This document shows, piece by piece, positions 29,616 to 41,689 of a stretch of DNA of 64,000 bases (position 1 is the first letter of the stretch; each line of letters begins with the position of its first letter). The translations under genes and the position numbers were made by a program. Under the pieces are notes generated by a model. The model saw only the letters and a list, made by a program, of their open reading frames with translations. It did not search any database and was not told the origin of the DNA. The DNA is from Sabellastarte sp. h YS-2021 (taxonomy: Eukaryota > Annelida > Polychaeta > Sabellida > Sabellidae), in NCBI GenBank assembly GCA_964017235.1, contig OZ024929.1, positions 61,351,603-61,415,602 of the forward strand, read 5' to 3'.

Positions 29616-29765
29616 AGAATGACAACTTACAGTGGAGATATAACCTCCAGCAGGTGCCCGCTGGGGTTTACGTGTGTACTTTCAGTAAAAAAAATGGCGT
29701 GACACATTGTCTGTGTCCTTGACCGAACGGTAGGTCACGTAAGCATTTGTTGGGATTATGTAAGT
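29616..29765. repeat. DIRS-C right inverted terminal repeat
   Basis: Complement of 22750-22899. About 40 bp of right-end-specific AT-rich DNA follows to the boundary near 29805, where S4 resumes. Confidence 0.88.
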
Positions 29766-29805
29766 ATTTTTATTTACAAAAATTCCAAGTACAATAAAAT
29801 TAACC

Positions 29806-31015
29806 AAATTTCATCTTTTCCCCTTATATCTCCTTTATTCTTGCTTCTAGAGCTTGAGAATGTATTAAGAGGTATTGGGAAACCATATGTGAAGAGTCTA
29901 GATGGCCGGTCATATTTACCCCCAGACCCTCCCTTATGGGTCAAACTGGGGTCATAAAATAGCCGATTTTTGTTTTTGCCTTTTATCTCCTTTATTCTTG
30001 CTTTTAGAGCTTTAGAATGTATTAAGAGGTATTTGGAAACCATATGTGAAGAGTCTAGATAGCTGGTCAGATTTACCCCTGGACCCCCCCTTATGGGTCA
30101 AACTGGGGTCATAAAATAGCTGATTTTGAGTTTTTGTCTTATATCTCCTTTATTGTTGCTTTTACCGACAAGAGGTATTGGGAAAGCATATGTGGAGAGT
30201 CTAAATAGCCGGTCAGTTTTACCCCCCGACCCCCCTTATGGGCCAAACTGGGGTCATAAATAGCTGCTTTGGAGTTTTTGCCTTATATCTCCTTTATTGT
30301 TGCTTTTATAGCTGCAGAATGTATTAAGAGGTATTGGGAAAGCATATGTGGAGAATCTAGATGGCCGGTCATATTTACCCCCAGACCCTCCCTTATGGGT
30401 CAAACTGGGGTCATAAAATAGCCAATTTTGTGTTTTTGCCTTATATCTCCTTTATTCTTGCTTTTACAGTTTTAGAATGTATTAAGAGGTATTGAGAAAC
30501 CTTATGTGATGAGTCTAGATAGCCGGTCAGATTTACCGCCCGCATCCCCCCTTATGGGTCAAACTGGGGTCATAAAATAGTCGATTTTGTGTTTTGGCCT
30601 TTTATCTCCTTTATTCTTGCTTTTACACCTTTAGAATGTATTAAGAGGTATTGGGAAACCATATGTAAAGAGTCTAGATAGCTGGTCAGATTTACCCCCA
30701 GGTATGGGTCAAACTGGGGGTCATAAAATAGCTGATTTTGTGTTTTTGCCTTATATCTCCTTTATTCTTGCTTTTAGAGTTTTAGAATGTATTGAGAGGT
30801 ATTGGGAAACCTTGTGTGAAGAGTCTAGATAGCTGGTCAGATTTACCCCCTGCCCCTTTTATGGATCAAACTGGATTCATCAAATAGCCCATTTTGTGTT
30901 TTTGCCTTATATCTATTTTATTCTTGCTTTTAGAGATTTACAATGTATTCAGAGGTATTAGGAAACCTTATGTGAAGAGTCTAGATAGCTGGTCAGATTT
31001 ACCAGATAGATGTGT
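29806..31015. repeat. S4 satellite array (~150 bp monomers)
   Basis: About eight monomers with 'tatctcctttattcttgctt', 'agaatgtattaagaggtatt', 'gaagagtctagatagc' and 'gggtcaaactggggtcataa'. It is the continuation of the array broken by DIRS-C. Confidence 0.85.
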
Positions 31016-31076
31016 TCAAAGCATTGTGTCATAAACTTCTTGCCTTTCTAAAGGCTCACATTTACTATACCTTTTT

Positions 31077-33373
31077 ACCCCACAGCCCTTAAGGGCTGTC
31101 GGGGTATTGTTTTCACCCATGGTGTCCAGATGGGCGGGCGGGCGGCGGGAAATAGTTTGTCCGGGCTGTATCTCAGAAACCGTAAGGTGTAGGAAGTTCA
31201 TACTTGGCAGGGACATTGGTTGGGGGGTGTAGGTGTGCAACGTCATGGTCTGACCTTGATTTGACCTTTGACCTTGCCGTAGTGACCTTGAGTTTGAAAA
31301 TCTTGTCCGGGCTATATCTCGGCAACCATAAGGTGTAGGAAGTTGATACTTGGCAGGGACATTGGTTAGGGGGTGTAGGTGTGCAACGTCATGGTCTCAC
31401 CTTGATTTGACCTTGCTGTAGTGACCTTGACCTATAAAATCTTGTCCGGGCTATATCTCGGAAACCGTAAGGTGTAGGAAGTTGATACTTGGTAGGAACA
31501 TTGGTTAGGAGTTGTAGGTGTGCAACATCATAGTCTGACCTTGATTTGACCTTGTCGTAGTGACCTTGACCTATAAAACCTTGTCCGGGCTATATTTCAG
31601 CAACTGTAAGGTGCAGGAAGTTCATACTTGGTAGGGACATTGGTTGGGGGTAGTAGGTGTGCAACGTCATGGTCTGACCTTGATTTGACCTTTGACCTTG
31701 CTGTAGTGACCTTGACCTATAAAATCTTGTCCGGGCTATATCTCGGAAACCGTAAGGTGTAGGAAGTTGATACTTGGTAGGAACATTGGTTAGGAGTTGT
31801 AGGTGTGCAACGTCATGGTGTGACCTTGATTTGACCTTGCCGTAGTGATCTTGACCTATAAAACCTTGTCCGGGCTATATCTCAGCAACTGTAAGGTGTA
31901 GGAAGTTGATACTTGGTAGGAACATTGGTTAGGAGTGGTAGGTATGCAACATCATAGTCTGACCTTGATTTGACCTTGTCGTAGTGACCTTGACCTATAA
32001 AACCTTGTCCGGGCTATATTTCAGCAACTGTAAGGTGTAGGAAGTTGATACTTGGTAGGGACATTGGTTGGCGGTAGTAGGTGTACAACGTCATGGTCTG
32101 ACCTTGATTTGACCTTTGACCTTGCTGTAGTGACCTTGACCTATAAAATCTTGTCCGGGCTATATCTCGGAAACCGTAAGGTGTAGGAAGTTGATACTTG
32201 GTAGGAACATTGGTTAGGAGTTGTAGGTGTGCAACATCATAGTCTGACCTTGATTTGACCTTTGACCTTGCCGTAGTGACCTTGACCTATAAAACCTTGT
32301 CCAGGCTATATCTCGGAAACTGTAAGGTGTAGGAAATTGATGCTTGGTAGGGACATTGGTTAGGGGTTGTAGGTGTGCAGCATCATGGTGTGACCTTGAT
32401 TTGACCTTTGACCTGGATGTAGTTACCTTGACCTTTAAAATCTTGTTGCACATGTGGGTCTGTCTTTTGATGCAGATTAAGCACTGTTAAAGTCATATTA
32501 GAATTCATTAAGAATTTTACTTTTACAACTTCCCATTGTAACAGATGGAATTTTATCAAGTGAGCCACAGATTTTGCTCCAACACCACACATAAGCATTC
32601 ATTGAATGTATTACCACTTCTGTATGCATGATAATATTCAAAACATCCAAACCATAATTCGGCCATGCCAGATGTAGATAAAGAGTGTCGTAATGTTTAG
32701 TTTACTGATTTTTGCTGTCATCTTGTTATTGAATTATCTTGTTTTAATACTTCATCTTTACATGCATTATCTTTCTCGTAGACATTATTTTCGCTATTTA
32801 AACATTGTTTGGACCTGTACTGATACAGTACTTTTATATTCTAGTAATATTCTATGAAAACAAAAGGCTACATGAAGATTAAATACCAGTGTAATTCAAA
32901 TTTGTGTACAAAACTCATTACATATGAGCACTGTTAAAGTCATATTAGAATTCATTAAGAATTTTACTTTTACAACTTCCCATTGTAACAGATGGAATTT
33001 TATCAAGTGAGCCACAGATTTTGCTCCAACACCACACATAAGCATTCATTGAATGTATTACCACTTCTGTATGCATGATAATATTCAAAACATCCAAACC
33101 ATAATTCGGCCATGCCAGATGTAGATAAAGAGTGTCGTAATGTTTAGTTTACTGATTTTTGCTGTCATCTTGTTATTGAATTATCTTGTTTTAATACTTC
33201 ATCTTTACATGCATTATCTTTCTCGTAGACATTATTTTCGCTATTTAAACATTGTTTGGACCTGTACTGATACAGTACTTTTATATTCTAGTAATATTCT
33301 ATGAAAACAAAAGGCTACATGAAGATTAAATACCAGTGTAATTCAAATTTGTGTACAAAACTCATTACATATG
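31077..33373. mobile_element. Mobile satellite-bearing element, copy 2
   Basis: Same left palindrome (31083-31098) and 'cccatggtgtcc' flank as copy 1. About nine to ten S3 monomers (31145-32450) and the same right flank from about 32455 follow. The right flank is itself duplicated (447 bp). It differs from copy 1 in monomer number, as expected for tandem cores carried inside a mobile unit. Confidence 0.7.
32480..33373. repeat. Identical 447-bp tandem duplication
   Basis: 32480-32926 and 32927-33373 appear identical; the junction is ..acatatg|agcactg.. The unit is most of the right flank of the S3 mobile element. Recent duplication or assembly artefact. Confidence 0.85.
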
Positions 33374-34860
33374 TTAAATATATATTGCTAACAACAGCAG
33401 TCACAGAGCACAGATCTCCATCAAGTTTATATATCCAAAACAATTGGCAATTTGTGATCATGGCAGCTCGTGACCAACAATATTGAATATAGAGAATAAG
33501 AATATATTTCTTTTATTGTGCACCATTTTCACACTCCTACAAAACTTTACAAATACATGACATGAGGCACTTTTATCTCTTCACATTTATAATCACATAT
33601 ACACTCACATATTTATAATCACATATGCACTCACATATTTAACTTTATTACATCTGAAATTCTTTTTGATGGTTGATAATGCGAGGTTTATCCAAACTCA
33701 AGATATACGACCGATTTCGTATCGGTCACTTTAATCGTTTGTTCAAAATGCTGTAAAGACTCAAGTACATAAACAGTAAGAGATGGAACTAGTACAACTA
33801 AACTAATAATATCTAAAACTTTGGCTTTGCATACCAGGGGATATTCATAATTCTGTCTCTGTACACTTGCTAGTACCAATCGCAATATGCAGTTGGGAGA
33901 AAAATTCTAGTCATAAGACTTGTCAGCCATCAGAGTCTGTGCCCACATCAATTCGACCGATTCATCAGTCACTATTTGCTTGTATAAATTGTATTTGTAG
34001 ATGCCAGTAAATTTATTGAAAGTACTGCGGTGACATATTCTTTACAACCGATGGAGGCATCAGGAAGAATTTATCAAAATCTTCAGACATCAACAATCCA
34101 AGATCAACAATGTGATGAGGGTCAAGGCAAAGTGACAGACATTAATCAGGAATTACGACTTCTTTATTCAAAATCATTGGAAATTTTATTTAGACAAAAT
34201 GATCAGTTATTAAGCAATGAATAGATCTGAGAAGCCACAGTTTTACCACACCTGGTGGTAGTTTGACAGTTGACACATTTCTTGGTACCAAATTTTTTAA
34301 CTGCAGGTTGAGAGGTGTGACTTTGGAAGATGTGAAAAATTGATTTTACCATATCTGGCATTTCATGGGGGCCCCAGTTCTGCACGGTTTCTTTTCATAA
34401 AAAATTGCAATGATACTAAGAATCAAAGCAGACAGATTTATAATATAGATGGAGAGATGTGAAATTAATGAAACATTGGAACATTTTATCATCTGTAGCA
34501 TATCATGGGAGCCCCAGTTGTGAAGGTTTCTTTTCATAAAAAATGTTAATAGTAGTTGTCAAGAATCAAAGTAGACAGATTCATAATATATTACACCATT
34601 TTCAATTTGTTCTTCATTTGTAAAGCCGTGGGATGGTTGTGTCCATGCTATCCGGTATTGGGTACATCATTGATCGATATTAACAATATTTATTGTTTTG
34701 GGACAGGGTTGCCAAAATTGATGTCTAAAGACTTATGTCAGTGTAGCCATTTTAAGTAAAAGTGTAAACATACATTGCAAATGTTTGAAGTAAAGCCTAA
34801 ATCTAGAGAAATTGTACACTTTATCTCGCAGTTTTGTCGTTTTTGATAAAAACTGTCATG
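33374..34860. other. Non-coding AT-rich region with one diverged repeat pair
   Basis: No credible gene. Two imperfect copies offset by ~141 bp lie near 34330-34440 and 34470-34600 ('gccccagttctgcacggttt' versus 'gccccagttgtgaaggttt', both before 'ttttcataaaaaat' and 'agacagattataatata'-like text). Short ORFs show no recognisable domain. Confidence 0.4.
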
Positions 34861-35017
34861 TTTTTATTAAGTAAAGTTCACTTCCTGTTAGCAGTTGGAG
34901 GTATGCTAGAACAAAGACATTTTCGGTATCCTGGATTTGGACATAGATATTTTCCCGATATTGGCCGATGTTGAATTTTTTTTGCATTCAGTATCAATAC
35001 CCACAAAGCCAAATGAT

Positions 35018-35345
35018 TTACCCACTACTATCCTGTGGATACTATGAATTATGCATCGGTAAGCTGGCGCCACTACAGCCACAATGTGTAGAGATTTTCC
35101 TGTAACCCCTCTAGAGCCTAAGGTATTATAGGGAGGGTTCTCCAATTTGCAGGATATGTTCATCAGTAGCTTGCCTGGGAATATTTTTGGCCTCGCATGA
35201 AAAACAAGACAGCTGCCAGCTGGGAGTTTTTTTACCCATGTACAGCAAAAGGTATAATAGGTACAGTTCTCAAATTTGCATGAAACATTCATTGTTATAA
35301 AAGTATTCTTGAAAATACTTTTGGCCTCCTTTTGAAAAACAAAAT
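35018..35345. repeat. S6 repeat, diverged copy
   Basis: Contains 'tggatactatgaattatgca', 'tgtagagattttcctgtaac' and 'tgggaatatttttggcctc', matching 36850-37200. Monomers of ~170-190 bp; older and more diverged than the second copy. Confidence 0.55.
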
Positions 35346-35987
35346 GGCCATCACAGGTGTTTAACAGTCATGAATGAGTGCAAGATTTTCCCATTACCCT
35401 TCTACAGGTAGGGGTTTTACACATTCTGAGAATTTTTCTCTTCAATAGAAAGTTGAATCTCTTTATCATAATTTTTTTAATAGATACATAGGTCCTCTAT
35501 AGCCTACACACATTTGACATTGATGCTCCTTGAAGTCATCCCTTGTGCATTTACAGCATTTTACTAAAATAGGGAAAAGAAGGGTTAATGTCCAGAGTGT
35601 GCAGGGACATTAATGGAACATATTATTAAATAAATTTGATTAATGCCTATTGGATGTATAGCCCCAATATTCCATCACCATTTCTCTCCCATCTAACTAT
35701 GTTCAGATTTGGGAGTGTTGTACTTGAGGGAACACAATTCCAAAAGGGAGAATTGCACATCCCTTACAGAAAATCCCTTCTCAGTGAAATGATTTGAGAT
35801 TGGGATAATTCTGGATTCCATGGTTATTGACTGTGGGTTTTTTCTGGAAGGATATTTTCCTACCCTGGTGACCTGTTTTTCCCACAAATGGTAATTACCA
35901 CACCTTTTGTATGTGATTAGGTGAGTTATGTCATTTAGTCGGCATGTTGTGTGTTATGGGCAGTAGTATATGATGCGGCAATTGCTA
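35346..35987. other. Non-coding spacer
   Basis: No gene or clear repeat recognised. Moderately AT-rich. Confidence 0.3.
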
Positions 35988-36167
35988 CTATGGGCGCTAG
36001 ACAAAGTCAAAGTTGGGGTTTTACGTCCCGTTCAACAGCCAGGGTCATATTGGGACAGGTCCTCAGAATTGCCACTTGTGGGACTCGAACCCACAGAGGT
36101 GACAGCCTATGATTAGATGCCAAACTTGCTAACCACTAGGCCACTGAGGATCTCTATGGGCGCTAGA
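35988..36167 (-). mobile_element. tRNA-derived SINE, reverse orientation, with 14-bp target duplication
   Basis: On the minus strand the head has an A-box-like 'tggttagcaagtttgg' and a B box 'gggttcgagtccca'. The tail is 'gacgtaaaaccccaa'. Direct repeats ctatgggcgctaga at 35988-36001 and 36154-36167 flank it. The tail matches the SINEs at 6.5 and 53.3 kb, but the head differs. Confidence 0.85.
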
Positions 36168-36580
36168 GAGTTTTGGGTAATTTTGTGTGTGTTTTTACAT
36201 TGTACCTCACTGATTCTTTTTTTTCAGTGGCCAGTATGTGTATTTGCCGAGTAGTGCTGATTGTGGGGTTGAGTGTCTCATAGACATTCATTTTTTGAGG
36301 GAAGGGTGTGTCTACTCCTCTTGCTTCCAAGTTGTCTGACTGTAGGTCTAGCTCGGAAGAGGCAGTTAACACTTTCTGAGGCCACACTCGTGTTAAACAA
36401 ACAGAAAGGCAAACAACACATCTGAGTTACCAAAAAGTGACCTTCAGCTGTGACTTATCAACACTTCTGAAATTCTTTTCTGTTTATTTTACCTAAATAT
36501 GTTGTTCAGCTACTTTCTCTGTACCTGCAAGATGGTACCTGTTTTTGAGGGCTACCTCAATAGCTAAATGAGGAATAAAT
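36168..36580. other. Non-coding spacer
   Basis: No gene recognised. The last ~100 bases (36490-36580) resemble an S1 monomer ('atgttgttcagctactttct', 'agctaaatgagg'). Confidence 0.3.
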
Positions 36581-36835
36581 ATTTTGTTGCGTCAATACAT
36601 CCAAAGGAAAACTGCTATACTGGCGCGACAGGCCCCACCAAATGACAGAAAAAGCTGTCCTGTGTAAAACACCAGCAGGACCAGTCATGTAGTGTGCATG
36701 TGCATGGCGGCGCATTGTACTTCCTTCCCATCTAGACAACATGACATCACAGCATCTTTCTCGTTTGGCGCATGTGGTGTGCAGACATGTTTTTGAAGAG
36801 ATCTTGATGTTTGCAGAAAAGGGAAAATATCTAGG
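36581..36835 (+). mobile_element. Orphan DIRS left end (DIRS-D-like)
   Basis: 'attttgttgcgtcaatac', 'gacagaaaaagctgtcctgt', 'ttcccatctagacaacatga' and 'catctttctcgtttggc' align in order with the DIRS-D left terminus (39262-39510), diverged by perhaps 20%. No coding part or right end is attached. It is cut at about 36835 by the hairpin of the next repeat. Confidence 0.65.
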
Positions 36836-36851
36836 AATTTGGGTATTATTG

Positions 36852-37225
36852 TATCCACCAGATAGCATCCGGTGGATACTATGGATTACGCAGGAGTATG
36901 CCGCCGCAGTGTGTAGAGATTTTCTCGTTACCCCTCTAGAGGCCAAGGTATTATAGGTAGACTTCTCAAATTTTCATGTTATATTCATAACCATAAAATC
37001 TTGCCTGGGAATATTTTTGGCCTCATTTTGAAAAACAAGATGGCCGCCACAGGCGTTTTTCGACTTTCAGCAAGGAGTTTTGTTGGCCCTCTAGAACAAA
37101 CTGAATTATAGGTAGATATCTCAAATTCGCAGGATATATTCAACATAACAAAATCTTGACTGAAAATATTTTTGGCCTAATTTTGAAAAACAAGATGGCC
37201 GCCGCGGGCGTTTCTTTTCAGTCAT
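36852..37225. repeat. S6 array with boundary hairpin
   Basis: Starts with the stem TATCCACC/GGTGGATA (36852-36859 and 36871-36878). Two ~165-190 bp monomers follow with 'aatatttttggcct', 'gaaaaacaagatggccgcc' and 'cccctctagagg'. Confidence 0.65.
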
Positions 37226-38282
37226 GAAAAGTGGTTATATCTCCCTTATTATTGGTCCTAGAGGTTTGGAATGTCAAACCAACCTATAGGAAATCATGAG
37301 CTGCGAATCTTCTGGTGTGGTCAGATTTGACCTTGGATCCCTCCTTCAAGGTCAAACGAGGATATCAAACTTAAAAAGTGCTTATAACTCACTTATTATT
37401 GGTCCTAGAGGTTTGGGATGGTAAACCAACATATAGGAAATCATGGGCTGGCAATCTTTTGGTGTGGTCGGATTTGTCCTTGGACCCCTCCTTCAAGGTC
37501 AAACGAGGATAGGCAAACTTAAAAGTGCTTATAACTCGCTTATTATTGGTCTTACAGGTTTGGGATGGTAAACCAACATATAGGTAATCATGGGCTGGGA
37601 ATCTTTTGGTGTGGTCGGATTTAACCTTGGGCCCCTCCTTCAAGGTCAAACGAGAATAGGCAAACTTAAAGTGCTTATAACTCGCTTATTATTGGTCTTA
37701 CAGGTTTGGGACTGAAAACCAACATATAGGTAATCATGGGCTGGGAATCTTTTGGTGTGGTCGGATTTAACCTTGGGCCCCCCTTCAAGGTCAAACAAGG
37801 ATAGGCAAACTTAAAAGTGCTTATAACTCCCTTATTATTGGTCCTAGAGGTTTTGGATGGTAAACCAACCTTTAGGAAATCATGGGCTGGGAATCTTTTG
37901 GTGTGGTCGGATTTGACCTTGGGCCCCCTCCTTCAAGGTCAAACGAGGATAGCCAAACTTAAAAGTGCTTATAATTCGCTTATTATTGGTCGTACAGGTT
38001 TGGGATGGTAAACCAACCTATAAGAATTCATGGGCTGGGAATCTTTTGATGTGGTCTGATTTGACCTTGGACCTCTCCTTCAAGGTCAAATGAGGATAGC
38101 CAAACTTAAAAGTGCTTATAACTCGCTTATTATTGGTCCTAGAGGTTTGGGATGGTAAACCAACCTATAGAAAATTATGTTCTGGGAATCTTTTGGTGTG
38201 GTCATATTTGACCTTGGACCCTTCCTTCAAGGTCAAGCGAGGATAGCCCAACTTAAGAGTGCTGATAACTCGCTTATTTTTG
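37226..38282. repeat. S5 satellite array (~145 bp monomers)
   Basis: About seven monomers with 'cttataactcgcttattatt', 'ggtcctagaggtttgggatg', 'gggctgggaatcttttggtg' and 'ccttcaaggtcaaacgagga'. Also at 60840-61050. Confidence 0.85.
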
Positions 38283-38580
38283 TATCCACCAGAGGCATCC
38301 GGTGGATACTTTGGTTTAGCGTTCGCTACACCGCCGCCGCGCATCGAGAGATTTTCGGCGTTAACGCTCCAAGAGGAAAACTACACCAGCTAGGTTCACC
38401 AAATTTAACCTGTCTGCTACTTTTGTGTACTTCTTTTGTTTCCGGGCATTTTAAGGAAAAATATTTGACATATCTTTACCAAATTTAGTATGAGCATTAC
38501 TTAGGTCGATAGCTTGCTTGGGATTGATTTAGTGATAATAGCTATATAACTGACTGAGTAATAGCTACTTAGCTACTTTG
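38283..38580. repeat. S6 boundary hairpin plus dispersed repeat
   Basis: Stem TATCCACC/GGTGGATA (38283-38290 and 38301-38308) and 'ggtttagcgttcgctac', also at 63889. 38410-38575 repeats 7605-7765. Confidence 0.6.
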
Positions 38581-39261
38581 CCAAAAATGGAAAAACACAA
38601 ATTTGCTTCTATCTCCTTAACCGTGCGAGATTTTTGACCCCCAGGGTATCTGAGAAATGTACTCTTGGCAATTTTCAAAAAAAAATTTCCCCTCCCCAAA
38701 AATGGCGGCCATTTTGAATTTTCAAATTTTTGCCAAAAATGGCAAAACACAAATTTGCTTCTATCTCCTTAACCGTGCGAGATAGAGCGATTTCATCGAA
38801 ATTTTCGACCCCCAGGGTATCTGAGAAATGTACTCTTGGCAATTTTCAAAAAAAATTCCCCTCCCCAAAAATTTCGGCCATTTAGAATTTTCGAATTTTT
38901 GCCAAAAATGGCGAAACACAAATTTGCTTCTATCTCCTTAACCATGCGAGATAGAGTGATTTTGTCGAACTTTTCAACCCACAGGGTATCTGAGCAATGT
39001 AGTCTTGGCAATTTTCAAAAAAATTTCCCCTCCCCAAAAATGACGGCCATTTTGTATTTTCGAATTTTTGACAAAAAATGGAAAAACACAAATTTTCTTC
39101 TATCTCCTTAACCGTGCGAGATAAAGCGATTTCGTCAAAAAATTTCGACCCACAGGGTATCTGAGAAATGTACTCTTGGCAATTTCAAAAAAAATTTTCC
39201 TCTCCCCAAAAACGGCGACCATTTTGCATTTTCGAATTTTTGCCAAAAAATGGAAAAACAC
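38581..39261. repeat. S2 satellite array, left flank of DIRS-D
   Basis: Four monomers of ~165 bp ('tctatctccttaaccgtgcg', 'gtactcttggcaattttc', 'aatggcggccattttg'). The array is broken at ..gaaaaacaca by DIRS-D. Confidence 0.85.
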
Positions 39262-39283
39262 AATTTTATTGCGTTAATACTTC

Positions 39284-39453
39284 CTATCCAATGGACAATT
39301 GCTTATCCGGTCGGCGCAGACCGGCCCGCCAAACGCCAGAAAAAGACGTCCTGTGTTTCCACCGGCTGGCCGGTCCCAGTACTGTGCATTCGCTAGGTGG
39401 CGCATGGTATTTACTTCCTGTCTAGACAGCATGACGTCGTAGCATCTTTTTCG
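39284..39453. repeat. DIRS-D left inverted terminal repeat
   Basis: ctatccaatggacaattgc..agcatctttttcg; complement of 44889-45058 with one C/T difference noticed in the 'gacgtcgtagc' block. Confidence 0.88.
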
Positions 39454-39934
39454 TTTGGCATGTGTACTGTGCGAACGTGTTTTCAACAATCTCCAGATAT
39501 TTTAAGGAAAAGTGTGCATTATGATGGATTTTATACCTTATTTGCAAATAATTTATTGTTAAAGTGTTACCTACATATCAAGCAAGGATATACATCGAGA
39601 AATCTGCTGGAAACGCTCCCTAGTTGACTCAATTTAGTGTTGATGATAGGGCAGTAATCTACGAGAAATATGAAGGCAGCCATTTTCTAGTTTCCTCCCA
39701 TTCAACAATTGTGTTGTTCGGGGCAGATCGACAATATTTAGAAATATAATGGATATACTACTTACAAGGTATTTTTATCTGTGTTATTTGTTGTATGTAC
39801 CTCCTGTAACCTTCCAGCTACAATCACCATAAGAAACGTCTTTTCTAGTACTACAATTAGAAATCACGGCAAACTTCAGTCTACGTATTTTTGAACACTG
39901 TAAAGAAGGAATTCCCCAAGCAAGATGCATTCTT

Positions 39935-40910
39935 CATCTTCAGAGCGCACTGGTACCGACTTCTCTGCTGTAAAGCATCAGTCACACCAGCCTAGCTCGA
40001 GTAATTAGTGTTTTTTCATCAGAAGCAATAGATGAATTCTTCAGAGCGCACTGGTCCAGACATCTTTGCTTTAAAGCATTAGTCGACCGGTAAGCTTATA
40101 TATATATGTACATCAGCAGCAAGAGATGAATTCTTCAGATTTCTTCAGAGCGCACTGGTCCAGACATCTTTGCTGTAAAGCATTAGTCGACCGGCAAGCT
40201 CATGTTCAGCCGACCTCACCTAGTATTTACATAGAAGGAACTTCATCTTTGATCACTCTCAGTCCCTCCCTTGTGGACCCGGCACTTGTGTCGGTAGTAA
40301 GGGAGGTGGATGGCCAGGAAACTGGTTTGAGTGTACAGCCGGCTGAGAAGAAGAACCGACTTCAGACCGGCCAGGAATTTCATCTACAGAGCGCACTGGT
40401 CCAGGCTTCTCTGCTTTAAAAGCATCAGCCGACCGGCCAGCTCAAAAGAACGCGACCTCTGACATCATATCCAGTCAGCCAATCGCGTGTCCTTCCGACC
40501 AATCACGAAGCAGGTCACGTGTTTTCACCGAACACGGAGGTCGGAAGTGCGTTCTTCAGAACTCACGTCTACTGTGATGCCAGTCCCTGCCTTGCAGACC
40601 CGGCTTCGTTGTCGGTAGTGGGGTTTGTGGATGAGCAGAATACTGCGCATTTGCATGTTTAAGTATCACAAAAGAACGCCACAACTGACGAGCTCCAATC
40701 AGCCAATCGCGTGTCTTTCTGACCAGCAAGCTGGTCACGTGACACACCGAACACCAAGTGTTTCTAAATATAGCTCACAAGGGCTTTCCCAGCAACTGTC
40801 AAATCTACAAATAAGACGTGCGATTTAAGAAATACTTTAATTAATGGAGGAAACCTACAGCAAGCTGAATTCAACACAAAAGATAGTTGTAAAATTGCTT
40901 TAGCAATTGG
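39935..40910 (+). other. DIRS-D 5' internal region with reiterated segments, no gag
   Basis: The phrase 'cttcagagcgcactggtcca', followed by 'ctttgctttaaagcat' and 'gtcgaccggtaagct', occurs at least four times (near 39945, 40035, 40140, 40385). A second phrase, 'gtcggtagt' with 'cagacccgg'-like text, occurs twice. This replaces the expected gag. No long ORF; short ORFs are unconvincing. Confidence 0.5.
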
Positions 40911-41290
40911 TTACAGAGTGTACCGACCAGTATACCGGCTACACAGCCTTGTACACTTGCTTCAACAACTGTTTACAGAGTGTACCGGCTGGTACTGGCT
41001 AGACAGCCTTGTACACTTGCTTCAACAACTGGTTACAGAGTGAACCGGCTGGTACTGGCTACACAGCCTTGTACACTTACTTCAACAACTGTTTACAGAG
41101 TGTACCAACTGGTACTGGGCTACACAGCCTTGTACACTTGCTTCAACAACTGGTTACAGAGTGTACCGGCTGGTACTGGCTACACAGCCTTATACACTTG
41201 CTTCAACCTACTGGTTGCAAAGTCTACTAACAGGGTGCTGGCTACACAGTCCTTACTGTACAGTGCTTCACCCAACTGGTTACATAAAAA
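40911..41290. repeat. 60-bp minisatellite inside DIRS-D
   Basis: About six units of 60-61 bp: 'ttacagagtgtaccggctgg', 'tactggctacacagcc', 'ttgtacacttgcttcaacaa'. Because 60 is divisible by three, it yields repetitive ~20-residue ORFs. These are not evidence of a gene. Confidence 0.85.
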
Positions 41291-41689
41291 AAAAAAAAAA
41301 AGCTGGCTAAATATAGACCAGTAGCTGTCTAAATTCATGGGTGACTCCAGCCTGCCAGTTTTGCCAGTTACAGAGATTTACTGGTTACAGGAAATTACCG
41401 GTTACAGAGACCTGGTACCTGACAGCGTTGCCCAAGGTCAGCCCTTTTTTTCAAATAACAATTACTGTGTGAATGCTGCACCTTGCAGGCAGCTGGTCTG
41501 GGGCAAGAGTGTAAAATGTGAAGAGTTGACCGGACCACAACAAGAACAGAGAGACTGTTAACTTGGATCATTGTCACCAGACCAGACTAATGTCCAGAGG
41601 GACCGGAAATGTTTGTCAGACTTCCAGTTCCAAATGTGGAACACAATCTGCCTGTAGGATCTAAACTAAATCCCTTTCGGGAACCTTGG

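Larger units (their letters stand above)
22730..29805 (+). mobile_element. DIRS-C: DIRS1-group retrotransposon interrupted by a satellite-bearing element
   Basis: Left ITR 22750-22899 and right ITR 29616-29765 are complementary over 150 bp with about two mismatches. The ICR is at 29458-29571. The coding order is the same as DIRS-B, but sequence is clearly divergent (different ITRs; MSEKQRKCSICL start). Gag is split by an insertion at 23744, RNase H by a 101-bp duplication, and YR by a frameshift near 28100-28115. DIRS-G (61-63 kb) is a relative. It is flanked by S4 satellite on both sides with no target duplication. Confidence 0.88.

Noticed and set aside
34030..34224. 64-codon frame MTYSLQPMEASGRI
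   Set aside because: Short, isolated and without motif or splice context that I can support.
37389..37649. 86-codon minus-strand frame
   Set aside because: Repeats the same peptide per S5 monomer; satellite translation.
40980..41324. 114-codon frame with repeated YTALYTCFNN units
   Set aside because: Produced by the 60-bp minisatellite; no start context or homology to a structured repeat protein.
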